Of a DNA stretch of 64,000 bases, positions 1 through 8,431 are shown in pieces. Origin of the DNA: Alphaproteobacteria bacterium UBA3650 (lineage in GTDB: Bacteria > Pseudomonadota > Alphaproteobacteria > CAAHEQ01 > UBA3637); NCBI GenBank assembly GCA_002373815.1, contig DFKH01000083.1:5937-69936 (forward strand), given 5' to 3'. Position 1 is the stretch's first letter. The number at the start of each line of letters is the position of its first letter. The notes beneath the pieces were generated by a model that was not told where the DNA came from, did not search any database, and saw only the letters and a list, made by a program, of their open reading frames with translations. Made by a program: the position numbers and the translations under genes.

Positions 1-126
1 TATCATATAGTTATACAAAAACATCATTTTATTTTTATATAAATTGACATTATATATTAATAAAGTACAACTATGCCATCAAAACACATGGTGTGTTTTG
101 AATTAACTGTCAGGAAGGAGAAAAAA

Positions 127-630
127 ATGACAGAAACTAATATGGTTTTGAATGTTGTACCATCAAACAATTTCACCTCAAATGTATCCAATGGATTACC
201 ATCCGATGTTCAACAATTAATGGATATCTTAAATCGATCTTACTCTGGAGATTGGCGCAAATCAAAGGAAAAAACTCGAGTTTTAAACAGTATTTGGGTA
301 AAATTGTTTAAAGGCGAACAAGAGAAACTATCCGTAACGGTTAATCAATACGCAAATATGCTTCCATTTTCAATTGAGGCAAATTTGAAAAATGTGGCTT
401 TGTTTTTTGAACAATTACAAATGGGGGATCGCATTGCGCCTTATCTCTATGCGCGTATCTGTGAGGAACTGAATCTGAGTAGAGCAAGCAAATTGATGCC
501 CAAAGAAAAGTTGTTCCAACTTTACCTAGATAAAGTTGTGATTAAAATTCTGAAAAAATTGTTAGAGTATTACATTTCAGAATTGAACTTCAAACAACGC
601 ATACACGGAAGCGAACTTGGGTACAATTAA
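127..630 (+). CDS. Orphan hypothetical protein, 167 aa, possible mobile-element cargo
   Basis: I do not recognise a family. The ATG at 127 is preferred over the in-frame ATG at 73 because it follows a strong AGGAAGGAG ribosome site at 112-120. The product is soluble, has no signal peptide or membrane segment, and its C-terminal third is helical and rich in Leu, Lys and Glu. A possible promoter is TTGACA at 44-49 with TACAAC at 66-71. Its 3' end overlaps the convergent agmatine deiminase gene by 4 nt. The neighbouring integrase and Rep genes make element cargo plausible, but this is inference. Confidence 0.6.
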   Translation: MTETNMVLNVVPSNNFTSNVSNGLPSDVQQLMDILNRSYSGDWRKSKEKTRVLNSIWVKLFKGEQEKLSVTVNQYANMLPFSIEANLKNVALFFEQLQMGDRIAPYLYARICEELNLSRASKLMPKEKLFQLYLDKVVIKILKKLLEYYISELNFKQRIHGSELGYN

Positions 631-1457
631 TACCCAGCAGTGACGCAATGGATTGAGCCACCATATTTTGCAATTGTGGTGGCATTCAATCCAACAACAG
701 GCTTTGAAGTATGGCTCTGAATAATTTTCAGAGCTACCTCATCTGTTGACAAATTGTAGGTTGGCACGATGACAACTTTGCTGGTCTGTAGGAAATTGAC
801 ATAGATACCATTGGCACTATACCATCCATAGGTTGTTTCATCAGAAGGATGATAAGGTAGAGAAATCAATTTTATCTGTGGACATTGTTTTTGAATCAAC
901 TTATGTACTTTTTGTAAATATTCAGAATTGGGGGCATTAATACATAAAGTGTTATCATCTAAAAATTGAACAATACCATCAGCATGTGCTGTGCGCTCAT
1001 AAGGTTCTGGAGGCAACCAAACCATTTTTTGAATATCAAATACTTCATGTAAAATAAGATTCATTTGATCTTCAGAAAGTTTGTTGAGCTCTAATGGTTT
1101 GCGTGTGGCAATACCTATGCCAGAACTATTGGTCACCAGATTACCACCATCAAATCGCAAAGGTAATGGCACAGCAATTTTATCAAAAAAGGCGAGACAC
1201 TCTTTTTGAACTTTAGCACTTTTATCAAAGTGTTGATATGGCGGTTGATAAGTCAAAGGGATGTATCCTCTGTCTGTAAAAAATGGAGCAAAATCACGAA
1301 TCCAAATGTCAGATACAGCTAATGAAATAATGGTATGTCCATACTGTTTGAGCATACTGGACAACTGATCATAAAATTGGCTATACCCAATATATTGGTG
1401 CTCAATTTTGGTGGATGGTTTGACTAAAAAAATAGTATTTGGGTTGTTGATAAACAT
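627..1457 (-). CDS. Agmatine deiminase / peptidyl-arginine deiminase family protein
   Basis: The 276-aa product belongs to the guanidino-group modifying (PAD_porph/AguA) family, which hydrolyses agmatine to N-carbamoylputrescine and ammonia. Visible motifs are WIRDFAP near residue 52, FDGGN near 103, HADG near 158 and the C-terminal GGSIHCVT with the nucleophilic Cys. It is shorter than typical AguA (about 340-370 aa), so the substrate is uncertain. The ATG follows an AAGGAG site. Its promoter region carries the 22-bp motif shared with the DnaB-like gene. It is the only metabolic gene in the putative element, possibly cargo for polyamine or arginine-derived nitrogen use. Confidence 0.85.
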   Translation of the reverse strand: MFINNPNTIFLVKPSTKIEHQYIGYSQFYDQLSSMLKQYGHTIISLAVSDIWIRDFAPFFTDRGYIPLTYQPPYQHFDKSAKVQKECLAFFDKIAVPLPLRFDGGNLVTNSSGIGIATRKPLELNKLSEDQMNLILHEVFDIQKMVWLPPEPYERTAHADGIVQFLDDNTLCINAPNSEYLQKVHKLIQKQCPQIKLISLPYHPSDETTYGWYSANGIYVNFLQTSKVVIVPTYNLSTDEVALKIIQSHTSKPVVGLNATTIAKYGGSIHCVTAGY

Positions 1458-1484
1458 GGTACTCCTTTTTTCTAACTGGACACT

Positions 1485-1530
1485 ATTTTAGCACAAAAAG
1501 AAGTCTTTGTGTCTTTTATAAGAAATAGGA
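1485..1530 (-). promoter_or_regulatory. Promoter of the agmatine deiminase gene with a 22-bp shared motif
   Basis: Reading leftward, a 22-bp motif (1530-1509) is followed by exactly 18 nt and a TAAAAT -10 box (1490-1485). A TG one base before the box makes it an extended -10. The 22-bp motif recurs without mismatch, in inverted orientation, at 3202-3223, again 18 nt from a -10 box. The -35 position is non-consensus (GACACA), so the motif may be an activator or repressor site. This is sequence inference. Confidence 0.6.
1509..1530 (+). repeat. 22-bp perfect inverted repeat, left copy
   Basis: The segment begins GTGTCTTTTATAAG and ends ATAGGA. Its exact reverse complement lies at 3202-3223. 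Identity stops on both sides of the 22 bp. The pair brackets the integrase and HUH-Rep genes. A degenerate third copy (12 identical bases, then ATAGG) lies at 4293-4313. Confidence 0.9.
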
Positions 1531-1654
1531 ATTTTTAACCTATCTTATTGTAATACAAAGAAAAATTAAAAAAGTTATCCTGCGGTTGTATATAAAAAAT
1601 ATAAATAAAAAAAATATGATAAATACAAACACAACACTAAAAAAAGGATAATTT

Positions 1655-2710
1655 ATGATTGAAACATTGAAGAGTAAAAAAACAGGCTTACCAAGATATC
1701 GAGCAAGAATTAGGGTAAAAAATGTCATAGATCAGTCTAAGACATTTAAGTACTATGATGATGCAAGTGCTTGGTACCACAAAATGATGGCTGACATTGA
1801 AAATTTTTCTAAATGTAATGGTTATGGTGCTAGTCGTGCCACTTTAGCAGAATGTGTGGATAAGTATTTAGCAGAAAACTATATCAAACCATCTGAGGCT
1901 TATGTTCTAAAATGGTGGAAACAACGTTTGGGCAACAAAAGATTGAGTGCTATTACACCAAATGATTTGTTGACTCATCGCTTAGAGTTATTGCAAACTG
2001 AGTACAAAATTGGACATGTATTTAAAATGAGGCAACCAGCCACAATCAACAAATACATTATTATTTTAAGTGGACTGATGACAACTGCCTGCAAAGAGTG
2101 GCAGATTATTTCAAGCAATCCTTGTCAACAAATCAAAAAATTAAAGGAACCAAAAGGCAGAACACGCTATTTAAGTCATGATGAAATTCAAATTTTATTA
2201 AAGGCATGTGCTGAATCTAAAATGACTTATTTGTACCCAATTGTTGTTTTGGCCTTGAGTACAGGAGCAAGACGCTCTGAAATTGTTAATTTAAAATGGC
2301 GGAACGTGTTATTGGATGAACATAGGCTTGTCTTTGAACAAACAAAAAATGGGGACACGCGCAGTGTGCCTTTATGCGATAAAGCATTGGAAATTTTAAC
2401 TCAACTTAAAAATGAACATCCACATACACAAGATTTTGAGCTGGTATTTCAAGGAAAAATAAAGGGACAACCAGTAGATTTTAAAAAGGCATGGCATACC
2501 GCGTTATCTGCTGCAGGCATTCAAAATTTTAGATTTCACGATTTAAGACATACAGCAGCAACACATTTGTTACGCACTGGAATTGGCTTGATTCCACTTT
2601 CAGAAATTTTAGGTCATCACACCATGGATATGGTAAAACGCTATGCGCATGTGATGACTGATTACAAAGAAACCTATGTTGCGCAAATGAATCAAAGTAT
2701 TTTTCAATAA
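1655..2710 (+). CDS. Tyrosine recombinase / phage-type integrase
   Basis: The 351-aa product has the catalytic set of tyrosine recombinases: R206 in TGARRSEI, K231 in the beta-hairpin TKNGDTRS, H295 and R298 in HDLRHT, H321 in LGHH and the nucleophile Y330. An AP2-like arm-binding N-terminus (about 1-55) and a SAM-like core-binding domain (about 60-165) precede it. All six residues are present, so it should be active. It starts at an ATG after AGGATAATTT. The Rep gene follows 9 nt downstream, so the two are probably co-transcribed. It likely integrates the element at the tRNA-Thr 3' half; that target is inferred from the nearby repeat. Confidence 0.93.
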   Translation: MIETLKSKKTGLPRYRARIRVKNVIDQSKTFKYYDDASAWYHKMMADIENFSKCNGYGASRATLAECVDKYLAENYIKPSEAYVLKWWKQRLGNKRLSAITPNDLLTHRLELLQTEYKIGHVFKMRQPATINKYIIILSGLMTTACKEWQIISSNPCQQIKKLKEPKGRTRYLSHDEIQILLKACAESKMTYLYPIVVLALSTGARRSEIVNLKWRNVLLDEHRLVFEQTKNGDTRSVPLCDKALEILTQLKNEHPHTQDFELVFQGKIKGQPVDFKKAWHTALSAAGIQNFRFHDLRHTAATHLLRTGIGLIPLSEILGHHTMDMVKRYAHVMTDYKETYVAQMNQSIFQ

Positions 2711-2719
2711 GGAGGCAAC

Positions 2720-3178
2720 ATGAAAGAATATGACAAGAAAGTACGCGCAGAAATGCAAAAGTGGATGTCTGTGCAAGAAGCAAATTACAACATAGGGATT
2801 ACCGTTGTCTTTAATAAGGATAATATTACAGAACAAGAGGCTTGGAGATACCTCAAAAATGCTTTTGGATATTATTATCGCAAGACACTTGGAAAAAAAT
2901 GGTACTTAAAAAAGGACAAACAGTATGCGTTCATTGGTTGCAAAGAAATGGGCAAATATGGCGTCAATTTGCATTATCATCTTATGTTGGCTTTGGTACC
3001 TTATTCTTTTTGTGCCTTTATAAAAATGAATCGGCTCTTAAATAAGGGGTTGCGTAAATATATTTTGTCTGGCCATGTATTTTGTTGGCCTTTAATGGAA
3101 AAAGGATGGGGAGCTTACTTATCAAAAGAGGTTAAGCCGAACACAATCAGCCTTTTTGCACAAAAAGATTTGTTTTAA
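2720..3178 (+). CDS. Minimal HUH-type rolling-circle Rep endonuclease
   Basis: In only 152 aa the protein carries the three HUH endonuclease motifs: a hydrophobic strand ITVVF (27-31, motif 1), HYHLML (85-90, the metal-binding His-hydrophobic-His, motif 2) and YLSK (133-136, the YxxK nucleophile motif 3). Such enzymes nick a specific DNA strand and attach covalently to its 5' end to start rolling-circle replication or transfer. No helicase domain is fused. It lies directly downstream of the integrase (AAGGAGG ribosome site at 2709-2715) and upstream of a DnaB-like gene. The family assignment rests on motifs, so the exact Rep subfamily is unknown. Confidence 0.75.
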   Translation: MKEYDKKVRAEMQKWMSVQEANYNIGITVVFNKDNITEQEAWRYLKNAFGYYYRKTLGKKWYLKKDKQYAFIGCKEMGKYGVNLHYHLMLALVPYSFCAFIKMNRLLNKGLRKYILSGHVFCWPLMEKGWGAYLSKEVKPNTISLFAQKDLF

Positions 3179-3201
3179 ATCAATAAGTTATTATTTTATA
3201 C

Positions 3202-3247
3202 TCCTATTTCTTATAAAAGACACTTTTGTTTTGGAAAATGCTACAAT
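3202..3247 (+). promoter_or_regulatory. Promoter of the DnaB-like gene with the 22-bp shared motif
   Basis: The 22-bp motif (3202-3223) is followed by 18 nt and TACAAT (3242-3247). The geometry is identical to that of the agmatine deiminase promoter at 1485-1530. An AAAGGAG ribosome site at about 3262-3268 then precedes the ATG at 3275. Confidence 0.6.
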
Positions 3248-3274
3248 GCGATTCGTAAAAGAAAGGAGCAAATT

Positions 3275-4126
3275 ATGGAATTATTAAAAGATATGTGTCA
3301 ACGCATGCAAAATGAATTGAAAGGCGCAAAAGTAACAGATTTAAAAAATCAGCAAGAAACAATCGCAACAGGTTATCCTAATTTGGATGAGGTTCTAGGT
3401 GGTGGCTTACCAGTTGGGAAATTGATTGTTCTTTCTCACCACAGAAAAGAACGAATTTACCAATCATACTTTTTTAAGCAGATTATTTGTTTAATTTTAA
3501 ATCGTTTTCACAAAGAAAACTCAGGCAACAAAAAGCAAAACAACCTTGCCTATTTTAGTTATTTACACCCTGAATTTTTTGCACTTGAGTTACTTAAAAT
3601 TAAAGGAAAGGATAATTGGTTCACTGGATTGACAGAGGCAACCAACCAATCACAGATAAACTATCCAATTTATCTGCATCAACTTGATAAGACAGAGAAT
3701 CTACCTGACATTATGGAGCAAACTGTTCACAAATTAGGTTGTTCCATTGTTTGTTTAGATATGGCTGATATTTGGGTAACACACAATGGCAAAAGTATTC
3801 TGGACACTTTAATTCAACTACAAGAACTTGCAAGACAACTCAATATTTGTATTTTTGTGTCATTATATAAAGAAGAACACGACTTAAACCACGAGCAAGA
3901 TATCGCAGATATTGTGTTATCATTAGATGATTTTTGTGCTCTGCATAGCGACTTAGATGATTATCCAGTCTTTTCCGTGACAGTTTATAACAATATTCGA
4001 CATAAATGGTATGATCAAAGGTTATGGGCTGAAAACTGCTATTTTCAAATAAATGACAAATATATTCTACCTTGCCCCCAGCAGTATTATGATAAATTGT
4101 TGGAAAAATATATTGATGATGAGTAA
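3275..4126 (+). CDS. DnaB/RadA-like RecA-fold protein lacking a Walker A motif
   Basis: Residues 30-53 (TGYPNLDEVLGGGLPVGKLI and onward) match the start of the DnaB C-terminal domain. A strand resembling the DnaB H1a segment (YFSYLHPEFFALELL), a Walker-B-like IVCLDMADIW and a helix ending LNICIFVSLYKE follow in the right order. Where DnaB has GRPxxGKT, this protein has SHHRKERI (54-61), so the P-loop is gone. The N-terminal primase-interaction domain is also absent (283 aa against about 450-470). It may be a non-catalytic helicase paralogue, loader or decoy for the element. Function is inferred. Confidence 0.65.
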   Translation: MELLKDMCQRMQNELKGAKVTDLKNQQETIATGYPNLDEVLGGGLPVGKLIVLSHHRKERIYQSYFFKQIICLILNRFHKENSGNKKQNNLAYFSYLHPEFFALELLKIKGKDNWFTGLTEATNQSQINYPIYLHQLDKTENLPDIMEQTVHKLGCSIVCLDMADIWVTHNGKSILDTLIQLQELARQLNICIFVSLYKEEHDLNHEQDIADIVLSLDDFCALHSDLDDYPVFSVTVYNNIRHKWYDQRLWAENCYFQINDKYILPCPQQYYDKLLEKYIDDE

Positions 4127-4142
4127 GCGGAGCCAATAAAAA

Positions 4143-4218
<76 letters not shown>

Positions 4219-4227
4219 AACAGAGCT

Positions 4228-4256
4228 ATTATGCCATAAATACAAAGAAAAATCAA
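4228..4256 (-). promoter_or_regulatory. tRNA-Thr promoter
   Basis: Leftward TTGATT (complement of 4251-4256), a 17-bp spacer and CATAAT (complement of 4228-4233) end 9 bp upstream of the tRNA 5' end at 4218. Confidence 0.7.
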
Positions 4257-4494
4257 GGTGTTTTTAAGTTACCGTTTTTTACTGGATTCAACTGTCTTTT
4301 ATAAAATTATAGGCGTGAAGGTAAAAATAAAGGACATTTTGAGGACCATTTTTATAAAGTTTTATTAAAAGAATAAGCCTTTCAAATCAAACAATTAAGA
4401 ACAAATTATGAGTACTTTTCAAAAGACTTGACTTTATCCATCAAATCCTATAAACTGGCTTCATTGTTGAGGTGTCAAGAGATGTGAGCAACGC
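4257..4494. other. Gene-free AT-rich spacer between the two tRNA-Thr copies
   Basis: No coding region is supported here. The stretch holds a degenerate third copy of the 22-bp motif at 4293-4313. A TTGACT (4428-4433) lies 15 bp before TATAAA (4449-4454); it may be a weak promoter for the gene at 4556. The 30 bases before 4495 do not resemble a tRNA 5' half apart from GAGCAAC at 4486-4492. Confidence 0.5.
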
Positions 4495-4540
4495 ATTCGT
4501 AATCAGTAGGTCGTGTGTTCGAGTCACATTCTCGGCACCA
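4495..4540 (+). repeat. Inverted 46-bp copy of the tRNA-Thr 3' half (attachment-site remnant)
   Basis: The 46 bases from ATTCGTAATCAG to CTCGGCACCA are identical to the 3' half of the tRNA at 4143-4188 read on the other strand. The match continues into a short T-run. The identity begins at the anticodon loop, the usual crossover region for tRNA-targeting integrases. Upstream, only GAGCAAC matches and the anticodon stem cannot form, so this is not a functional tRNA. The copies are inverted, which simple integration does not produce. Confidence 0.85.
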
Positions 4541-4555
4541 TTTTTTGGGGGTAGT

Positions 4556-5221
4556 ATGCATTCATATGTTCTCAGTTTTTCTTCTGAACTGTATCCATTG
4601 ACATTAGAAGAAGTGGCTGCTTTACCAGATGCAACAATTCCTTTTACTGCAAAGGAAGAAGAAGTTATTATTTTATTAGGCGGCAATACCCTTATCAAAG
4701 AAGATTGTTTATTAGCTGGACGTTCAAAAATTAAACAAGCTATTCAGAAAAAAAACAAAACAGTTTCTGTGCGTATTGCTTTTCCTGTTCCAGCGCATAT
4801 CGGGGCATTATTTGCCTTAATCAAAAAAGTGCGTTATCGTTGGAAAACAAATGGGACATGTGTTTATCATCTTGACCCCCATTTTTTACGAGATCATGGT
4901 TTGGAACGTTTTAAACGGACGGCAGACAATGCATATCAATTTTCCAATCATCGTTGGAAAAAAAGCCCTGCCCAGCAACAGGAGCGATATCACAAATTGT
5001 TGGAAAATATGTCTCATGGCTATGACGATTCTTTTCCTATGCGTGTTATGCTATGTCGTACAAACGGCTCAAAAGATTCTTTAGATGATGGTCATCATCG
5101 TTTAGGCATTTGCATTGACAACCATATTCCTCTTGTCGCGATTCGTTTTTGCTATGCCTCCTCATGGCAAGCTGTACGTCAGATTTTTTCGTTTTCCAAA
5201 CGCTATTATACAGATAAATAA
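4556..5221 (+). CDS. Unknown protein with a ParB-like DGHHR motif, 221 aa
   Basis: The ATG at 4556 follows GGGGGTAGT; a longer in-frame reading would run through the tRNA fragment and is not credible. The C-terminal region contains SLDDGHHRLGICIDNHIPL (about residues 176-194), which resembles the DGHHR box of the ParB/Srx-type CTPase or nuclease fold. No helix-turn-helix or membrane segment is apparent. It begins 15 bp after the tRNA-Thr fragment, so it either marks the chromosome side of the junction or is element cargo. Function unknown. Confidence 0.6.
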   Translation: MHSYVLSFSSELYPLTLEEVAALPDATIPFTAKEEEVIILLGGNTLIKEDCLLAGRSKIKQAIQKKNKTVSVRIAFPVPAHIGALFALIKKVRYRWKTNGTCVYHLDPHFLRDHGLERFKRTADNAYQFSNHRWKKSPAQQQERYHKLLENMSHGYDDSFPMRVMLCRTNGSKDSLDDGHHRLGICIDNHIPLVAIRFCYASSWQAVRQIFSFSKRYYTDK

Positions 5222-5229
5222 CATTCTTG

Positions 5230-6132
5230 TTATTCTGTGTAAAACGATTTATCAAAACGTCTATGAATCCACAAATATTGCTCAGGATTCTTTTTAATCC
5301 ATTCCCAATACAAATTATTCACATCTGTCATGATGGCCTTAATTGCCTCTTGATAAGGCAATTCTTTTGGGATTTCCAACCTTTTTTCAATAGAAAATGT
5401 ATAAATATTATCGGGACCTCTGACCCCTTTTACCATTAAAATTGCCGCACCTTTTTTTATCGCCAAAGAGGCCATAGCTGTTGCCGTCATAGCGGGCTTT
5501 CCAAAGAAAGGTATTTCCATACCTTCACGTAATTTCTGATCACACAAAATTGCAATAAAATCACCTTTATTCAATGTTTCCAACATCAATCGCGCCCCGA
5601 CTACACCTTTAGGAATTTTAACACCAGGTCTCCGTTCAAATAAAATTTTATTCAGCCACGGATTATTCGCCTTACGATAAACAGGATTTAAATGGAAATC
5701 AGGCCCTACTAATTTCGCTACATCAAATTCCCAGCCCCCAAAATGCGCTGTACAAATAAATCCTCCTTTACCTTCTTGTTGAGCCTTTCGTGCCAATCCC
5801 ATATTTACTTTACGAGATTGTTTTAAAACTTCAGATCCATGTGCAGATTCTGCAAACAACATACCAAAGTGGCGCCACATTTTTTTGACAATTTCGCGAT
5901 GTTCTGCTTCTGTTTTATCGGGCAGGCCCACAGACATATTTTTCATTGCGATTTTGTTGCGATTCCATGCAAAATAATAAATGATACGCCCGATTCCAGA
6001 TCCCATTGCGCGAGCCATCGGTAACGGCAACAACCACATAATGCCACAAATAATACCGACCACCAATCCAACAAATGGGTCCTCAATGTAACGTTTAAAC
6101 GGTGGACGTTTCGCCTGATGAATCTGAACCAT
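5230..6132 (-). CDS. Lysophospholipid / lipid A acyltransferase (LpxL/HtrB family)
   Basis: The 300-aa product matches lipid A late acyltransferases, which add a secondary acyl chain to Kdo2-lipid IVA at the inner membrane. It has an N-terminal hydrophobic anchor (about 22-40), the catalytic H-x4-E block H130-FGGW-E135 and a downstream CDQKLREGMEIPFFG segment typical of the family. Its start overlaps the end of lpxK by 38 nt, and lpxK and waaA precede it, giving a lipid A assembly operon. Whether it is LpxL or LpxM cannot be decided here. Confidence 0.9.
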   Translation of the reverse strand: MVQIHQAKRPPFKRYIEDPFVGLVVGIICGIMWLLPLPMARAMGSGIGRIIYYFAWNRNKIAMKNMSVGLPDKTEAEHREIVKKMWRHFGMLFAESAHGSEVLKQSRKVNMGLARKAQQEGKGGFICTAHFGGWEFDVAKLVGPDFHLNPVYRKANNPWLNKILFERRPGVKIPKGVVGARLMLETLNKGDFIAILCDQKLREGMEIPFFGKPAMTATAMASLAIKKGAAILMVKGVRGPDNIYTFSIEKRLEIPKELPYQEAIKAIMTDVNNLYWEWIKKNPEQYLWIHRRFDKSFYTE

Positions 6133-7099
6133 TTAACACCCCTTGCAACAAATGCCACACATCTTCTGGCTTATCAAAAATAAATTTGCCAGGCATCACA
6201 AATACATTTTGGCGCACATCCTTTGGTAATTTGACGCCATCTTTTTCTGTTGTCAACAATGGTAATCCCTTTGCTTTTTTCTTAATATCCTCAATGTCAA
6301 AACGTGTATAATAGTAATGATCTGGAAAATCCTCCGTTCCGACGACAAAAATATCTTTATCCTGTAATGATTGATAAAATTTTTGAGGATTCCCTAGTCC
6401 TGCAAAAGCAAAAACATTTTTTCCCTTAAATAAAGAAACAACTGTTTCATCTAACTCAAAATGACCAGTTAAAATGGGTAAATTCACGCCATTACGTTCC
6501 AAGTAAAATTGAACACCCCAAGTGTCTTTGCCAACCAAAATCACAGCATTTGCACGTTTCAATCCTTCTAAGGCAGGTTCACGCAAAGGTCCAGCGGGTA
6601 ACACACACTCATTTCCAAAGCCTTTTTTACCATCCACGACCACAAATGAAAAATCTTTCTGTAATGATGGATTTTGAAACCCATCATCCATAATTAAAGC
6701 TTTTGCTCCCCATTTTTCAGCCAATTTTGCACCCTTTGCCCTTTGATGATTGACGATAGTTGGGGCTGTTTCGCTGAGTAATAGGGCCTCATCTCCCACA
6801 TCCAGAGCAGAATGGGTGCGTTTATCCACCAAAACATTTTGTTTATCAGCTTTATATCCATGGTTCAGATAGTAAAAACTTTTGCCTTTGGTATGCAATA
6901 ATTCACCCAAAGCCAAGCAGACAGGTGTTTTGCCAACGCCCCCCACAAAAATATTTCCCACACAAATAACGGGAACTGATGCTTTATAACCTTTTTTTGC
7001 CACACGTCGGCGTGTTATCATCGCATAAATTGCACTGATAGGTTTTAACAGTGTCGTCCAAATACTTTTTTCTTTATTCCAAAATTTGGGGCTATGCAT
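6095..7099 (-). CDS. lpxK: Tetraacyldisaccharide 4'-kinase
   Basis: LpxK phosphorylates the 4' position of the tetraacyldisaccharide to form lipid IVA at the inner-membrane face. The 334-aa protein has the P-loop GGVGKTP (53-59) after an N-terminal hydrophobic helix and the family DDGFQ motif near residue 136. It starts 1 nt after the stop of waaA and overlaps the acyltransferase gene, so the three are translationally linked. Confidence 0.95.
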   Translation of the reverse strand: MHSPKFWNKEKSIWTTLLKPISAIYAMITRRRVAKKGYKASVPVICVGNIFVGGVGKTPVCLALGELLHTKGKSFYYLNHGYKADKQNVLVDKRTHSALDVGDEALLLSETAPTIVNHQRAKGAKLAEKWGAKALIMDDGFQNPSLQKDFSFVVVDGKKGFGNECVLPAGPLREPALEGLKRANAVILVGKDTWGVQFYLERNGVNLPILTGHFELDETVVSLFKGKNVFAFAGLGNPQKFYQSLQDKDIFVVGTEDFPDHYYYTRFDIEDIKKKAKGLPLLTTEKDGVKLPKDVRQNVFVMPGKFIFDKPEDVWHLLQGVLNGSDSSGETSTV

Positions 7100-7100
7100 T

Positions 7101-8366
7101 TTAAATGATTCCCTTTTGTTTCAAACAATCACACAATCTTGGCAATACAGCCATCTCGGAACTGGCTGTTCTGTGTCCATTATCCGCTAATTCTTGGCGT
7201 TTTATTGGACTTGATAACAATTCGTGAACTGTCGCCGTCAGGGTCTGTTCATCGGGGACCTCTAACAACGCTGATGTTTCTTTTGCAGACTGTACTATCT
7301 CTTTAAAATTAAAGGCATAAGGGCCGATAACAACCGCACGCGACAAATTCATTGGTTCTAACATATTTTGCCCACCAAAAGGAATCAACGATCCTCCCAC
7401 AAATACGATTGGCGCTAAACGATATAGCAACCCCATTTCTCCGATTGTATCCGCTAAATAAATATCTGTTTCATTTGTGATTGATTCTTTTCTAGAACGA
7501 CGTGCCACTTTAAGACCTTTTTTTTCAAACATCTTTTCAATTACGTCTGCTCGATTGGGGTGTCGTGGCACACACACTGTTAAAATATGTTCAAAACTTT
7601 CTTTTAATTTTAAGTGAACATTTGCCATTTTTTCTTCTTCGTTGTCATGGGTAGAGGCTCCACACCAGCAAGGTCTATCGCCTATTTGAGATAACAATTT
7701 TGACAATTCGTTTTCATCAAAAGGTGAAGGAGGAGCGGCATATTTAATGTTACCTACACAATCAATTTGAGGACTTCCCAAAACTTGCAATCGACGTGCA
7801 TTTTCAAGCGATTGCCCCAATGTTAAGGTAAAATTTTGCAGTAATGGTTTAATAAACCATTTGGCTTTTTGCCAACGTGCAAAAGATTTATCTGAAATAC
7901 GTCCATTCAATAAAACCAAAGGAATTTTCGCTGCATGAATAGAGGCCAATAAATTAGGCCAAAAATCAGATTCAAACCACAACACCGCGTCTGCATGAAA
8001 ATGACGCACAAAATGGCGAGCGCCCCATGGGGAATCAATTGGTATAAATTGATGAAACGCCCGATCGGGCAGGCGTTTTGCCATTAAATCAGCCGATGTA
8101 ACTGTCCCGCTTGTTACCATAATATGCAAAGCTGGATCTAGCTCAAGCAATTTATTGATGAGAGGCATCATAGATAGGCATTCCCCCACGCTTGCCCCAT
8201 GCATCCATATTAATTTGCCTTCGGGACGTTCTATTTTGGGATAGCCCAAGCGTTCGCAAAACCTTGTTTTACTTTCTTTTCCTTTGATTCTGCGTATCCA
8301 AAACCACACAGCCAAAAATGGTGTTATCAATACAAAACCCAAGCGATACAAAAATAAAGGTATCAT
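7101..8366 (-). CDS. waaA: 3-deoxy-D-manno-octulosonic acid (Kdo) transferase
   Basis: WaaA transfers Kdo from CMP-Kdo to lipid IVA. This 421-aa GT-B enzyme has the usual N-terminal membrane helix (about 4-22), the catalytic MHGASVGE block with E62, a CVPRHPNR segment and the C-terminal nucleotide-sugar site FGGQNMLEP. It is the first gene of the waaA-lpxK-acyltransferase operon. AAGAGAG precedes the ATG, and the divergent promoter region (8367-8431) is shared with a winged-helix regulator gene. Confidence 0.95.
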   Translation of the reverse strand: MIPLFLYRLGFVLITPFLAVWFWIRRIKGKESKTRFCERLGYPKIERPEGKLIWMHGASVGECLSMMPLINKLLELDPALHIMVTSGTVTSADLMAKRLPDRAFHQFIPIDSPWGARHFVRHFHADAVLWFESDFWPNLLASIHAAKIPLVLLNGRISDKSFARWQKAKWFIKPLLQNFTLTLGQSLENARRLQVLGSPQIDCVGNIKYAAPPSPFDENELSKLLSQIGDRPCWCGASTHDNEEEKMANVHLKLKESFEHILTVCVPRHPNRADVIEKMFEKKGLKVARRSRKESITNETDIYLADTIGEMGLLYRLAPIVFVGGSLIPFGGQNMLEPMNLSRAVVIGPYAFNFKEIVQSAKETSALLEVPDEQTLTATVHELLSSPIKRQELADNGHRTASSEMAVLPRLCDCLKQKGII

Positions 8367-8431
8367 TTTTTCTCTCTTTTGATTATAATATACGTACTTA
8401 TTCTAGCAAATTAAAAACAAAAAGGCAACAC

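Noticed and set aside
1509..3223. 22-bp inverted repeats as ends of a transposon containing integrase and Rep
   Set aside because: Both copies lie exactly 18 nt from -10 boxes of outward-reading genes, and no target duplication is seen outside them. A regulatory role fits better.
4465..4540. Second full tRNA-Thr gene on the plus strand
   Set aside because: Only the 3' half matches; the anticodon stem and the acceptor 5' strand cannot form.
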